Shown here in pieces: positions 17,055-26,134 of a stretch of DNA of 64,000 nucleotides. The stretch is taken from assembly GCA_041918175.1 (NCBI GenBank), contig JAYRWE010000080.1:62001-126000 (forward strand). Direction: 5' to 3'. Under the pieces are notes generated by a model. It saw nothing but the letters and a program-made list of their open reading frames with translations, made no database searches and was not told the origin of the DNA. Source of the stretch: JABWAN01 sp041918175 (GTDB lineage: Bacteria; Zhuqueibacterota; Zhuqueibacteria; Zhuqueibacterales; Zhuqueibacteraceae). The first letter of the stretch is position 1; each line of letters begins with the position of its first letter. Made by a program: the position numbers and the translations under genes.

Positions 17055-18167
17055 CTAGTGCGGGAACATACTCTTATCCACGCCCTTCAAAATCCGCAGC
17101 GCGTTCTTATAATAAACCTTCTTCAAAACTTCGTCGGGCAGATCAAGCCCGTACATCTTCCAGAACGCATGGCGCTTGCGATAGTAGTCGAAATACTCAT
17201 CGGACGTTTCAAACACACGAAAGTAAACGTGATACTCCGCGGGCGCCCAAATGTCTTTGCCCATCATGACGCGATCTTGATATTTGATGAACCACTCGCG
17301 CGCAAAGCGCGGCTGCCGGCCGATCTCCGCGAGCACTGCGCCCAACTCGGTATACATGTTCGGCAGCTTATCCATCAGCGCGCCGAGCCGCGCCAAATCG
17401 CCTCCCATCCAGCCGAGATGCGCATTGATGAAAATCGTTTTCGGATGCTTCGCGAACACGTTGTGCTGCTCACTCATCACTTTTTCCCACGAAGGAAAGT
17501 GCTCCGGCGGGCGCGCGCGATCGGGAAATTGTTTGAGTTCGAGCCAACGCTCGTTATGCGCATCAATCGGCTCAAAGAATTGATGCGGCTCGCCCGTGTG
17601 AATCAAAACCGGAATACCAAGCTCGCCGCACTTCGCCCACACCGGATCGAAGCGCACATCGTCCGTCGCAATACGATTGCCCAAACTGTCTTTGAGCGTG
17701 AGCCCGTGGTTCTTGTAAATCTTCAGACCCTCCGCGCCGTTCTTCACATCTTGCTCCAGCCGCGTCGCGGCGCGTTTGCCATAGTCAGGATGATTCACGT
17801 CGCCATAGTCCAGATTGGCGAAGATCACGAAGCGCTTGGGATAGCGCTGCTTCATGTTCGCGACGACTTTATTCAGCGTCTCGCCCGTGCCGCCGCTGAG
17901 GTTGACCATTACTGCCAGGTTGAGTTTGTCCATCTCCATGACGAGCGTATCCACCGCGCCCGCGCGCATGTTCGGCCATTGATGATTGTGCACGTCGATA
18001 AACGGAAACTTCGCGCGCGTGACAAGATGCTGCGGCACCACGAGCGTAGACTTCGGCTCGTATTCTTCCACCGTCATGGTTTGCGCGTGGAGGCAAAGAG
18101 GAAGGATGAAAAAGAAAAGAGCGGAACGAACGCTGCACAAGTTTGGTGGGGCTAGTTGAAAATGCAT
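17055..18167 (-). CDS. Exported amidohydrolase (amidohydrolase-related family)
   Basis: This 370-residue protein has a signal peptide ending near CLHAQ and a metal-dependent TIM-barrel amidohydrolase domain of the PF04909 kind. Metal and catalytic motifs in order are the HxH in FIDVHNHQW, then VLIHTGEPHQFF, INAHLGWMGGD and the aspartate in MMGKDIWAP. Related enzymes hydrolyse or decarboxylate aromatic and lactone substrates; nothing here defines the substrate. Most relatives are cytoplasmic, so the export signal is notable. The ATG at 18167 has GGAGG upstream. The longer frame from 18263 runs through a dispersed repeat (SVWERH) and is rejected. Confidence 0.85.
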   Translation of the reverse strand: MHFQLAPPNLCSVRSALFFFILPLCLHAQTMTVEEYEPKSTLVVPQHLVTRAKFPFIDVHNHQWPNMRAGAVDTLVMEMDKLNLAVMVNLSGGTGETLNKVVANMKQRYPKRFVIFANLDYGDVNHPDYGKRAATRLEQDVKNGAEGLKIYKNHGLTLKDSLGNRIATDDVRFDPVWAKCGELGIPVLIHTGEPHQFFEPIDAHNERWLELKQFPDRARPPEHFPSWEKVMSEQHNVFAKHPKTIFINAHLGWMGGDLARLGALMDKLPNMYTELGAVLAEIGRQPRFAREWFIKYQDRVMMGKDIWAPAEYHVYFRVFETSDEYFDYYRKRHAFWKMYGLDLPDEVLKKVYYKNALRILKGVDKSMFPH

Positions 18168-18182
18168 TGGACCTCCGTTTAG

Positions 18183-18242
18183 AAAATTCGAAACAGAGTT
18201 TCTAAAACAATGGCGTTCCCAAACGGAGTTGGGGAACGAGAG
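18183..18242. repeat. Dispersed repeat with AAACGGAGTT arms, copy 3
   Basis: CGAAACAGAGTTTCT followed by GTTCCCAAACGGAGTTGGGG matches the repeats at 6871 and 7147 with several substitutions. It lies just upstream of the amidohydrolase start. Confidence 0.65.
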
Positions 18243-18425
18243 TAAATGAGAAAAACAATGCAAAGACTTAATTGCGCTAGTTTAAACGCATACGGCCTCC
18301 GTTGATAAAAACCACCCCAAAAACTATGAATGAAATCTTGCAAATCATGGCGTGCCTTTGTATGTTTGCGACGAATCAAAGCAGCGAGGGGTTCATTTTC
18401 AAACTGTAAAAAGCGAGGCGACACA

Positions 18426-18656
18426 ATGCAGGTTGAAGCATTAAAGCTCGAAAACGGTTTTTTGATCCCGCGCATCGGCATTTTCGAAAAGCTGACGCAA
18501 GATAAGATCTGGCTGAAGGTTGAGCTCATCTCGCCGCCGCAAGCGGAGAGCGAGTATGCCGCGCTGGACCAAATCATCGGTCTTTGCAACACGGGAAGAA
18601 TCGATGCCTCCGTCAATCACGATCAAATCCTGTATGGCAAAGGCAGAAAACCATGA
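18426..18656 (+). CDS. Putative VapB-like antitoxin
   Basis: This 76-residue protein overlaps the following PIN-domain gene by the 4-base ATGA. GCGAGGCGAC stands before the ATG. The start MQVEALKLENGFLIP resembles the short beta-strand DNA-binding ends of antitoxins used by PIN toxins, and the C-terminal part would then wrap the toxin. The family is not one I can name with certainty; its position and overlap give most of the support. An upstream in-frame ATG at 18330 would add 32 residues of poor quality. Confidence 0.6.
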   Translation: MQVEALKLENGFLIPRIGIFEKLTQDKIWLKVELISPPQAESEYAALDQIIGLCNTGRIDASVNHDQILYGKGRKP

Positions 18657-19066
18657 TTTTTGTTGATACCGGCGCCTGGATCGCGCTCTCGGAAGAAGCC
18701 GATGAATATCATGATGAAGCAATCGCCATCTATGCCGGCTTGAAACGTCGCAAAGCGCGTTTCGTGACCACGGATTATGTGATCGACGAAACCGCAACGC
18801 GGTTGCGTTATGACGCCGGGCATTCAGTTGCCGTGCAACTCCTCAACCTCATTGCGCAATCGCGACGCGACAACGTTTTGCAGTGCATGGCAATCAATGA
18901 AAATTTATTTCAGGAAGCGGTTGCGATTTTTTGCCAATACGATACCGTCATGTTTTCCTTTACGGACTGCACCAGCTTCGCCGTATGTCGTCATTTAGGA
19001 GTTCGAGAAGCCTTTGCTTTTGATCAGCATTTTGCAATGATGGGCATTACGTTATCTAAAGCATAA
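18653..19066 (+). CDS. PIN-domain toxin, VapC-like
   Basis: This 137-residue PIN protein has the acidic residues expected for magnesium-dependent RNase activity: D in MIFVDTGAW, E in DYVIDETATRL, D in FSFTDCTSF and D in AFAFDQHF. VapC toxins cut specific tRNAs or rRNA until bound by VapB. The start ATG at 18653 overlaps the antitoxin stop codon, which is typical of vapBC operons. All catalytic residues are intact, so it is probably functional. Confidence 0.87.
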   Translation: MIFVDTGAWIALSEEADEYHDEAIAIYAGLKRRKARFVTTDYVIDETATRLRYDAGHSVAVQLLNLIAQSRRDNVLQCMAINENLFQEAVAIFCQYDTVMFSFTDCTSFAVCRHLGVREAFAFDQHFAMMGITLSKA

Positions 19067-19115
19067 TTTCCTCTCGTCCCGTTGTCATACACGTCTTCGC
19101 CTTCACACTCTCTCC

Positions 19116-19961
19116 TCATTCCCCAAGCGCCAGCGCAACCACGCCCAGAAAGATGAGCATCGCGCCGAGCACGCGTATCCCGCCAAATGCCTCGCCTTGC
19201 CATTTCCATCCCGCCAACGCACCGAACACCACACTGATTTCGCGCAACGCGCCCGCGTAGCTCACGCGGCTCGTCGCGTACACTTCCAGTACGAGAAGAT
19301 AAGCCAGCGTATGCAAAATTCCTACGGCGAGTATCGTGCGCCAGTGCATGCGCCATTCGCTGCGCAGCGCGAGCGCGCCGTGCTTGCGCAATACCACGGG
19401 CGTGAAGAATAGGCCGATCAATCCAATGATTAGTACGCTATAAGGCGCGGCGGACATCATGCGCACCGCAGCCGCGTCGATCACGGAATAGATCGAGATG
19501 CACAGCGCAATCGCCAACGCGGGAAGCACGCCTTGAATATTCGCGCGCGCAAAACGCAATTTGCCTTGCCCAACAATGAAAACGCCGAGCAAGATCAGCG
19601 CAATGCCGCATGCGCCTGCGGCTTCAATTTTTTCATTTAAAAAAAAGACGGCCCACAGCGCGAGCAACACCGGCGCAGCGCCGCGTGAGATGGGATAGAC
19701 GAGCGAGAAATCGTAGCGTTCATACGCGCGCGTGAGAATCCAAAAGTAGACGACTTCAATGAGCGCGCTGACGAGGGCATACGGCCACACCCGCGACGGA
19801 ATCGGGAAGCCAATTATGAGCACTGGCGTATAGAGCAACGTCCCCACCAATAATGCCCACCACATAAAGACTTCTTTGTTCGAAGCGCGCTTCACAAGAA
19901 GATTCCAACCCGCGTGCATGCAGGCAGAGAGTAAAATCGTAGCGAGAGCAAATAGCGGCAT
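19116..19961 (-). CDS. EamA/DMT family membrane transporter
   Basis: This 281-residue protein shows about ten hydrophobic segments in two EamA-like halves. YPISRGAAPVLLALWAVFFLNEKI at the end of the first half and the glycine-rich GAMLIFLGVVALAL at the C terminus are typical of drug/metabolite transporters. It should lie in the inner membrane and move a small metabolite; the substrate is unknown. The start at 19961 gives MPLFALATILLSACMHAGWN, the usual beginning of the first helix. The open frame continuing to 20726 crosses a palindromic repeat and is not coding there. Confidence 0.85.
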   Translation of the reverse strand: MPLFALATILLSACMHAGWNLLVKRASNKEVFMWWALLVGTLLYTPVLIIGFPIPSRVWPYALVSALIEVVYFWILTRAYERYDFSLVYPISRGAAPVLLALWAVFFLNEKIEAAGACGIALILLGVFIVGQGKLRFARANIQGVLPALAIALCISIYSVIDAAAVRMMSAAPYSVLIIGLIGLFFTPVVLRKHGALALRSEWRMHWRTILAVGILHTLAYLLVLEVYATSRVSYAGALREISVVFGALAGWKWQGEAFGGIRVLGAMLIFLGVVALALGE

Positions 19962-20127
19962 CGGCGGCGAGGTGAATAAGAATCCTGTTCGTGCATGTGA
20001 AGAATTTGCGCACGCATGATAACAAACTGCGCGGCGAGAAGCAATCGCGCCCACGGCAATAATTTTTGGCAGCATCATGCTAGCGCAGCACAAGTTGCTT
20101 GTCATGCGTGTTAATGAATTTGCCACA

Positions 20128-20201
20128 AATGTTCGTAGTAACGCCTTTAGGCGTATTATGCTCATTGAACCAGCACGCCTGAAGGCGTTACTACGAACAT
20201 T
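20128..20201. repeat. 74-bp perfect-arm inverted repeat
   Basis: AATGTTCGTAGTAACGCC (from 20128) is mirrored by GGCGTTACTACGAACATT (ending 20201). Each arm also carries its own small palindrome (CGCCTTTAGGCG and CGCCTGAAGGCG). It occupies the 324-base gap between the EamA and MA-peptidase genes. No second copy is seen in the window. Confidence 0.75.
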
Positions 20202-20285
20202 CAAACTGCCTGGCACATGCGTTGCGAAAAGCGTGGGCAAATCCGTCACGCAATTTTTTAAGCCACCAGCAAGGAAAGGTAAATC

Positions 20286-23234
20286 ATGCCAAGGAAGTTG
20301 AAGCATATCGCGCTCTTGTTTGCCGCGTTTGTGTTGAGCAGCAATGCGACGGCACAGCCAGGCTATCAGTTCGGCCAAAATAAAGTGCAGTACAAAAAAT
20401 TTGATTGGGCGGTTTTGCGCACGGAGCATTTCGACGTGCATTATTACACCGAGGCTGCGGAAACTGCGCTGGACGCGGCGCGCATGGCCGAGCGCGGCTA
20501 TGTGTATTTGAGCGAAGCGCTCGATCACAAAATCAAAGGCCGCATTCCGCTCGTGCTCTATGCCTCGCTCAACGATTTTCAACAAACGAATGTCGTGAGT
20601 GACTTGCTCGACGACGGCACGCGCGGCGTGACCGAAGGCCTGCGCAAACGCGTCGTGCTGCCCATCACCGGCTCGTATCGCGAATTCAATCACGTGCTCG
20701 TGCATGAGTTGGTGCATGCGTTTCAATTCGACATTATGAGCACGCGCTCAAATCTCAATCGATTCGATCCGCCGTTGTGGTTTGTGGAAGGCATGGCGGA
20801 GTATCTTTCGGTTGGGATGGACAACATCACGCGCATGTGGGTGCGCGACGGTTTGCTGCACGATGATCTCGTCTCCGTGCAGGAGTTGAACGGCACGTAT
20901 GACATTCGCGTGTATCGCCTCGGTGAATCCGTGTGGTATTATGTCGGCGAGAAACACGGCAAAAAGAAAGTCGGCGAGATTTTTAAAACCGCGGTGAGTT
21001 ACGGCGACATCGAGCGCTCGTTTAAAGAGCATCTCGGTTTCGATTTCAAAGGCCTCACCAAAGCCTGGCATGCGTTCGCGCAAGCGGATGCGATGCCCGC
21101 GGACTCTTCGTTGCAGCGCGTTGAAACCATTGCGCAGCGCGTGAGCAAGCAGGCCGGCTATTTTCATCGCATGAATCTCGTGCCCGCGCTCAGTCCCGAC
21201 GGCAAGCATGTCGCGTATGTCGCGAATAAAAATCTCACGGAAGAGATTTACTTGCTCTCCATGAAAGAGAACGGCAAGTATGACGAGCGTTTGTTGATCA
21301 AAGGCGGGCAGAGCCGCGATTTCGAATCGTTGCGCTTTTTTGATACGACCATCAATTGGTCGCGCGACGGGGAGCGCCTCGCTTTCATTTCGAAATCCGG
21401 CAAGGACGATGCGATTTATGTGATGGAGCCTTTCGAAGATCGCATCACGCATCGCCTCGTGTTCGCGGAGTTGAATGGCCTCACCTCCCCGAGCTTCTCG
21501 CCCGATGGCGAGCAACTTGTTTTCACCGGCATTCGCGGCGGTCGCTCCGATCTTTATACGGTGAGCCTGCGCGACAACAAGCTTGTGCGTTTGACCGAAG
21601 ATCGCTTTGCCGAATTGCAGCCGCAGTGGTCGCCCGATGGCAAGTCAATCGCGTTCGTTACCGATCGCGGTCACGGCACCAACGAGGAGCAGTTGCTCTT
21701 CGGCGATTTGGATTTGGCTTTGTATTCGTTCGCGACGAAAGAAATCGAAGTGTTGATGGATTTCGAAGGCAACGCGCTCAATCCACAATGGTCGCATGAC
21801 GGCAGCGAGCTGGCGTTCGTGTCCGATCATCAAGGCATTCCGAATATCTATCGCCTCACTCTCGCGAGCCGCACGGTGACGCCGATCACTGCGCTGCAAA
21901 GCGGCGTCGTGGGCCTCACGGAAACCACGCCTGCGATGAGTTGGTCTGCCGATGGCCGCACGCTCGTCTTTACGAGTTTCGTGAAGCAACGTTGGCATCT
22001 CTATCGCATGGAGTTGCAAGAAGCGACGCCGCTCGTCACTTATAACGCCGCGCACGCGAATAGCGCGCACGCGAACCATGAAATTGCAACCATTGTCGTA
22101 TCCGATTCCGCATGGCTGCCTGCAACGCCGGAGATGAACAACTTCTACACGAGCTATGCGTTGACCGATGAAGATTCCATCGAAGCGCGCAAGTATAGCA
22201 ACAAGCCCAGCTTTTCCGCGGCGAGCATTGGCGCGAGTTTCGGCGGCTTTTTCGGCACAACCGGCGGCGCGCAGTTTTTGTTTAGTGACGTGCTTAATCA
22301 TCACAACATTGTGCTCTCCACGAATCTGCGGCGCAATCTTTCGAACACAGACGTGGGCTTGGCCTATTTGAATCAAAGTCGGCGCATCAATTGGGGCTTC
22401 GAAACTTTTCAACTCAACAATGCCTATGGTGCATTCATCTCTCAAACCGCTGCGGGTTTTGTGAAGCAAACGTATCGCGGCGTGAATGCGTTTGCGTATC
22501 TGCCCTTCAGCCGTTATTCGCGTCTCGAAGTGAGCGCGGGCGCAACGTTTGTCGATGCGGATTTCGTGGTTGAGCAACTCAATTTTGAAACTGGTCGCGT
22601 GGATAAAATCTCGCAGGATGTGGGCGGCGCAACGTTCGGGCAATATGGCGCTGCGTTGGTTTATGATAACACGGTCTATGGCCCGCTCGGCCCAATCTCC
22701 GGTCGTCGCAGCCGCTTGGACGTGCAACGCGCGACGAACGATTTTCAATTCACCACCGCGGTGCTCGATTATCGTCGTTATCGCAACGTCTTGCATCGCT
22801 CCGTGCTCGCCATGCGCGTGTTGAGCGGAGGCAGCTTCGGCCGTGATGCGCAAGTGTTCCAACTCGGTGGGCCGTACACGTTTCGCGGCGCGGATTATGG
22901 CGAGTTGATTGGCACGCGTTTTTTGATCACGAATCTCGAATATCGTTATCCGTTGTTGCCATTCTTGCCCGCCTCGGCGGATTTTCTCAGCGGCGTCGCG
23001 TTCGCAGATGCGGCCGCGGCATGGGGCATCGACGTGCCAGGCTTGGTGAAAGAAACGTTTCAACCGTTTTCAACTAAGGGCGGGTTTCATTTGCAGGATT
23101 TGCGCGGCGCGCTCGGTGTTGGTGCGCGCCTCAATTTGGGTTACTTCGTGTTGAAGTATGACATGGCGTGGCCCACGGATTTGAAGGATTTCAAATCGCC
23201 CGTAAAACAATTTTCTGTAGGTGTGGATTTCTGA
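20286..23234 (+). CDS. Outer-membrane fusion: MA-type peptidase domain, TolB-like propeller, Omp85-like barrel
   Basis: This 982-residue exported protein (signal peptide ending near NATAQ) joins three parts. Residues about 30-270 form a gluzincin peptidase-MA-like domain with HELVH at 140-144 and the third ligand E in WFVEGMAEY. Residues about 290-610 hold TolB/PD40 propeller blades such as PALSPDGKHVAYVA, SPSFSPDGEQLVFT and QPQWSPDGKSIAFV. The last 330 residues resemble an Omp85/BamA-type barrel: FQLGGPYTFRGADYGELIGTR, then LGVGARLNLGYFVLKYDMAWP, ending in an aromatic F. This layout recurs in FCB-group bacteria and may act in envelope assembly or secretion. AAGGAAAGG precedes the ATG. A clear terminator follows. 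Confidence 0.85.
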   Translation: MPRKLKHIALLFAAFVLSSNATAQPGYQFGQNKVQYKKFDWAVLRTEHFDVHYYTEAAETALDAARMAERGYVYLSEALDHKIKGRIPLVLYASLNDFQQTNVVSDLLDDGTRGVTEGLRKRVVLPITGSYREFNHVLVHELVHAFQFDIMSTRSNLNRFDPPLWFVEGMAEYLSVGMDNITRMWVRDGLLHDDLVSVQELNGTYDIRVYRLGESVWYYVGEKHGKKKVGEIFKTAVSYGDIERSFKEHLGFDFKGLTKAWHAFAQADAMPADSSLQRVETIAQRVSKQAGYFHRMNLVPALSPDGKHVAYVANKNLTEEIYLLSMKENGKYDERLLIKGGQSRDFESLRFFDTTINWSRDGERLAFISKSGKDDAIYVMEPFEDRITHRLVFAELNGLTSPSFSPDGEQLVFTGIRGGRSDLYTVSLRDNKLVRLTEDRFAELQPQWSPDGKSIAFVTDRGHGTNEEQLLFGDLDLALYSFATKEIEVLMDFEGNALNPQWSHDGSELAFVSDHQGIPNIYRLTLASRTVTPITALQSGVVGLTETTPAMSWSADGRTLVFTSFVKQRWHLYRMELQEATPLVTYNAAHANSAHANHEIATIVVSDSAWLPATPEMNNFYTSYALTDEDSIEARKYSNKPSFSAASIGASFGGFFGTTGGAQFLFSDVLNHHNIVLSTNLRRNLSNTDVGLAYLNQSRRINWGFETFQLNNAYGAFISQTAAGFVKQTYRGVNAFAYLPFSRYSRLEVSAGATFVDADFVVEQLNFETGRVDKISQDVGGATFGQYGAALVYDNTVYGPLGPISGRRSRLDVQRATNDFQFTTAVLDYRRYRNVLHRSVLAMRVLSGGSFGRDAQVFQLGGPYTFRGADYGELIGTRFLITNLEYRYPLLPFLPASADFLSGVAFADAAAAWGIDVPGLVKETFQPFSTKGGFHLQDLRGALGVGARLNLGYFVLKYDMAWPTDLKDFKSPVKQFSVGVDF

Positions 23235-23256
23235 TTTTCCCCTCCTCCTATGGCGC

Positions 23257-23293
23257 AGCAGACGGTTCGAGGAAAGAGCCGTCTGCTTTTTTT
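23257..23293 (+). terminator. Rho-independent terminator after the propeller/barrel gene
   Basis: AGCAGACGG (23257-23265) pairs with CCGTCTGCT (23279-23287) and is followed directly by a run of T to 23293. Confidence 0.9.
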
Positions 23294-23295
23294 GT

Positions 23296-23589
23296 TTAGA
23301 AGGGTGCCTGTAGCTGTTCACGAATCTTTTCCTTCAACCAGCTCTCAATCAAGCGCCGAGATGAAAGCCCTTCTCTTTGCGCGATACGGCGAATTTGATG
23401 GCTCATTTGCTTTTTTAGAGAGAGCGTTTCAATTGGCTGATCGTTGGCATCCACAATGATGACTTTGAGATTTGGAGAAACAGAGAACTTCACGGACTTA
23501 GCATACAAATCCGCTGTCGAGTGAGTATCTAGCCACTCACTAGCTTCCTCGAAGCTTTGAAAGTCGGGTAAACTTTTACGCCTTGGCAT
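23296..23589 (-). CDS. CopG/BrnA-like antitoxin
   Basis: This 97-residue protein resembles ribbon-helix-helix antitoxins. The N-terminal LPDFQSFEEASEWLDTH matches the start of the CopG-type antitoxin family, and the C-terminal IRRIAQREGLSSRRLIESWLKEKI is the likely DNA-binding helix pair. It overlaps the upstream BrnT-like toxin gene by 14 bases, in the toxin-first order typical of brnTA operons. It would neutralise the toxin and autorepress the operon. Confidence 0.8.
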   Translation of the reverse strand: MPRRKSLPDFQSFEEASEWLDTHSTADLYAKSVKFSVSPNLKVIIVDANDQPIETLSLKKQMSHQIRRIAQREGLSSRRLIESWLKEKIREQLQAPF

Positions 23590-23863
23590 ACCTTTTCCGT
23601 TCTTTTAAATCCATATCTCTTGCACTGATGACGAAGGCCGCTTGATCAAGTTTGTGGATGAAGAAGACGCTTAAATATCTCCCACTTTCTATTTGACCGT
23701 ATCCGCCGTACAGATCTTCGCCAGCAACATGCCCTTTTTCCAGCCTTTTGAAATGAGTTTCACGTAAGCCTAACACCTCATTGACTTCATCCTCGTCAAC
23801 GCCATGCTTACGCCAGATCTTTTCGACGATCTGCTCACGAATCACGACTCGTTTGATTATCAT
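23576..23863 (-). CDS. BrnT-like RNase toxin
   Basis: This 95-residue protein has the compact RelE-like fold pattern of BrnT. The C-terminal FVISARDMDLKERKRYAKA matches the conserved S-A-R ... E-R-x-x-Y signature, and an upstream GRYLSVFFIHK strand precedes it. BrnT toxins are ribonucleases that halt translation. The N-terminal half (VVIREQIVEKIWRKHGVDEDEVNEVL) is more like DUF4258/BrnT relatives than the founding Brucella protein. It is first in the operon and overlaps the CopG-like gene. Confidence 0.78.
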   Translation of the reverse strand: MIIKRVVIREQIVEKIWRKHGVDEDEVNEVLGLRETHFKRLEKGHVAGEDLYGGYGQIESGRYLSVFFIHKLDQAAFVISARDMDLKERKRYAKA

Positions 23864-23976
23864 GGATAACCCCGTCTTTGCCTTTCAACTTAAGAATACT
23901 GCCGATGAAAGCAAAACGTTTTTTAGTGCTGCGCACGTGCTTCGTCACTATTCAGCACCACCACTCCACCCAATCA

Positions 23977-24939
23977 TCATTCCAAACTTCTCCTCATCGT
24001 CCCCTCAATCCTCCCAAACGGCTCCTCGGTCGGAACAAAAATCTCGTTGTGATTCTCCATGCCGAAGCGTTCGAGATCGAACGGAATGTAATGTTTGTTC
24101 GGCATCACGAGGTTGATCTCCGTTACTTCCGCGCATTTTTCCAAAACGGCTTTGCCGAGTAAGTAAATCGTCTGCTGCACGGAATAGCTGTAGTGCTGCG
24201 CAAAGGTATCGAGCACGGCTTGCCGAATGGTTTGCCGGCAGCGATTGAAATCAATATTCGCGCTCGCATAACTCCAGCGCAGGTTCACATCGCTCGCCAA
24301 GATGCGGTCGTTCGTCTCTTTCAAAGTCGTGTATTGATCTTTGATATAATTCTCAAAACCGGAGTCGGTGGTTTTGAGGATGAGCAAGTTTTCAATGCCA
24401 GCTTCGACGGTGAGTTGGTCGCGACGCAGCGTAATTGTGCTCGTCCACTTCTCATTGCCTGCGCTGATGAACGTGTGCGGGTGCGGCGCAGCCTCTTTGC
24501 CCAATTCCGCGACGATCATTTGTCGCCATTGCTGCAAACTTGCGCGAGAGATTTGGGGATTGTTCTCTAAAAATTTTTCGGTCAGTGTATGCCCGCCCAA
24601 TTCGGAAACGATCACTCGCTGCCAAAGCTTTTCGCTCAACTCGATGCGCACGCACGACACCTGAGGATTGTGCCGCAAGAAATGCTGCGCGAGCGCTTGC
24701 CCAAATTCCTCGATGCTGTTCAGCGAATGCTCTTTTGCGAGCGCATAAACCGTGTTCTTCATTGTGTCCGTCGGCAGCACTTTGCGATTGTCGCCCTCGG
24801 TATAAACCGTCTCGAAATCACCTTCGAGTTGAATGCCTACATTCACCTCTTTGAAGTCATGATAGTTCGGTCGGCGAATGATCTTCGCGAAACGCACGGA
24901 AGACTTGCCATAGCAATTTTGGGAGAGCACGGCTTGCAT
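23977..24939 (-). CDS. pucL: Urate oxidase (uricase)
   Basis: This 320-residue protein is a cofactor-free uricase built of two T-fold halves. It oxidises urate to 5-hydroxyisourate. The catalytic lysine lies in CYGKSSVRFAK, the threonine in LPTDTMKNTVYAL, and the histidine in PNKHYIPFDL; the substrate-binding tail of the second half includes SYSVQQTIY. The ATG at 24939 (MQAVLSQNCYGKSSVR) is chosen for AGGAAA upstream. The next pathway enzyme, 5-hydroxyisourate hydrolase, is encoded on the same strand at 26135, separated by a divergent membrane-protein gene. No decarboxylase for the third step is in the window. Confidence 0.93.
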   Translation of the reverse strand: MQAVLSQNCYGKSSVRFAKIIRRPNYHDFKEVNVGIQLEGDFETVYTEGDNRKVLPTDTMKNTVYALAKEHSLNSIEEFGQALAQHFLRHNPQVSCVRIELSEKLWQRVIVSELGGHTLTEKFLENNPQISRASLQQWRQMIVAELGKEAAPHPHTFISAGNEKWTSTITLRRDQLTVEAGIENLLILKTTDSGFENYIKDQYTTLKETNDRILASDVNLRWSYASANIDFNRCRQTIRQAVLDTFAQHYSYSVQQTIYLLGKAVLEKCAEVTEINLVMPNKHYIPFDLERFGMENHNEIFVPTEEPFGRIEGTMRRSLE

Positions 24940-25045
24940 GTTTCCTCGCTTTCTTTTTAGTTTCAAAACGCGCATTGAAACAAAAATCTATCTCGGCTCG
25001 AACAAGCTTTGACTTCAGGTACCAACAAAACCCAAAGGAGACCTC

Positions 25046-26086
25046 ATGACGGCACGCCTCAAACTCGCGACAAACTTCCACTGGCTATTCTTCTTCGCCC
25101 TGGCTACAACAATATGTGTAATTGAAGCGCAGATTATCTCTTCCAAGTTCTTCGCGCAAAATCCCGACATGCTCGCATTGGCGATTACGTTCGACATTGC
25201 TCTCGGCATCCCAATCTTATACTACTTTCTCGCCGTGCGTCGCAAACACGCGCCGCTAGTGACGCTCATTCCGATCTTTATTCTCTCTTTGGTGCTGACC
25301 GGCTTGATTCTACCGGTTGAGCAACACGCCTATCTCGATCTTCTCAAACTCGTCATTCCTTTCATCGAACTTCTCGTGCTGAGTTACATCGCTATTAAGA
25401 TTCGAGCGCTCATAAAAACCTTTCGTTCGATCCAAACAGACGAGCTTTATTTTAGCGATGCGTTAGCAGAGAGTTGTCACCGCGTACTCGGCAAGGTGCC
25501 AGGCTTGGGCTTCATACGCACGGAGTTTTCATTGCTCTATTTGGCAATGTGCGGCTGGTTTAAAAAATACGAACCGATCAATCTCAAGCATGCGGTGTTT
25601 TCCTATCATCGCAAGAGCGGCTATGGCGCGATTCTCGGCGTGATGATGATGGCGCTCGTCACTGAAACGCTGGCGCTTCACATACTCTTGCAACAATGGC
25701 GCAGCCTCGCCGCATGGATTTTCACGGGCCTGAGCGCTTATAGCATGTTGTGGCTCCTCGGCGATTATCACGCGCTGCGGCTGCATCCGATTATTTTGAG
25801 CGCCGATACTCTATTCCTTCGCACCGGCCTGCGTTGGCGCGTTAATCTTCCGCTCAACAATATCGCGGCAATTGAAAAATTCCACGCGAGAGAGAAACGG
25901 GGCAAAGAGTATTTGAGTTTGGCGATCTTCGGTGCGCCGCGTTTGGTGCTTCATTGCAAGCAACCAACGCTGGTGCAGGGCTTGTTTGGCATCAAACGCA
26001 TGGTCTCGCAAATCGGTTTGTATATTGATGAAGAGAAACTCTTCTTGGAGAGAGTACAATCGCGCTGCAACGAGGGCGCGCAGTGA
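25046..26086 (+). CDS. Integral membrane protein of unknown function
   Basis: The 346-residue protein has about seven or eight hydrophobic segments. Four fall in the first 115 residues, then a soluble loop, further segments around residues 185-255, and a C-terminal soluble domain of about 90 residues that reads like a PH-type beta domain (TLFLRTGLRWRVNLPLNNIAAIEKF). I do not recognise the family. AAAGGAGACC sits before the ATG. It diverges from uricase and converges with the hydrolase, so it is embedded in the purine-degradation genes. A role in that pathway, such as transport, is possible but unsupported by any motif. Confidence 0.75.
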   Translation: MTARLKLATNFHWLFFFALATTICVIEAQIISSKFFAQNPDMLALAITFDIALGIPILYYFLAVRRKHAPLVTLIPIFILSLVLTGLILPVEQHAYLDLLKLVIPFIELLVLSYIAIKIRALIKTFRSIQTDELYFSDALAESCHRVLGKVPGLGFIRTEFSLLYLAMCGWFKKYEPINLKHAVFSYHRKSGYGAILGVMMMALVTETLALHILLQQWRSLAAWIFTGLSAYSMLWLLGDYHALRLHPIILSADTLFLRTGLRWRVNLPLNNIAAIEKFHAREKRGKEYLSLAIFGAPRLVLHCKQPTLVQGLFGIKRMVSQIGLYIDEEKLFLERVQSRCNEGAQ

Positions 26087-26098
26087 AGCCAAAGTATT

Positions 26099-26121
26099 CA
26101 ACCACGCCCCAACCGTGGTTG
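26099..26121. repeat. Partial copy of the CCACGGCTTGGCCGTGG-type palindrome
   Basis: CAACCACGCCCCAACCGTGGTTG is a short palindrome related to the inner part of the 3753-3859 element. It is followed by CACTTGATCGG, again similar to that element. It lies between the membrane-protein stop and the end of the hydrolase gene. Confidence 0.5.
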
Positions 26122-26134
26122 CACTTGATCGGCT

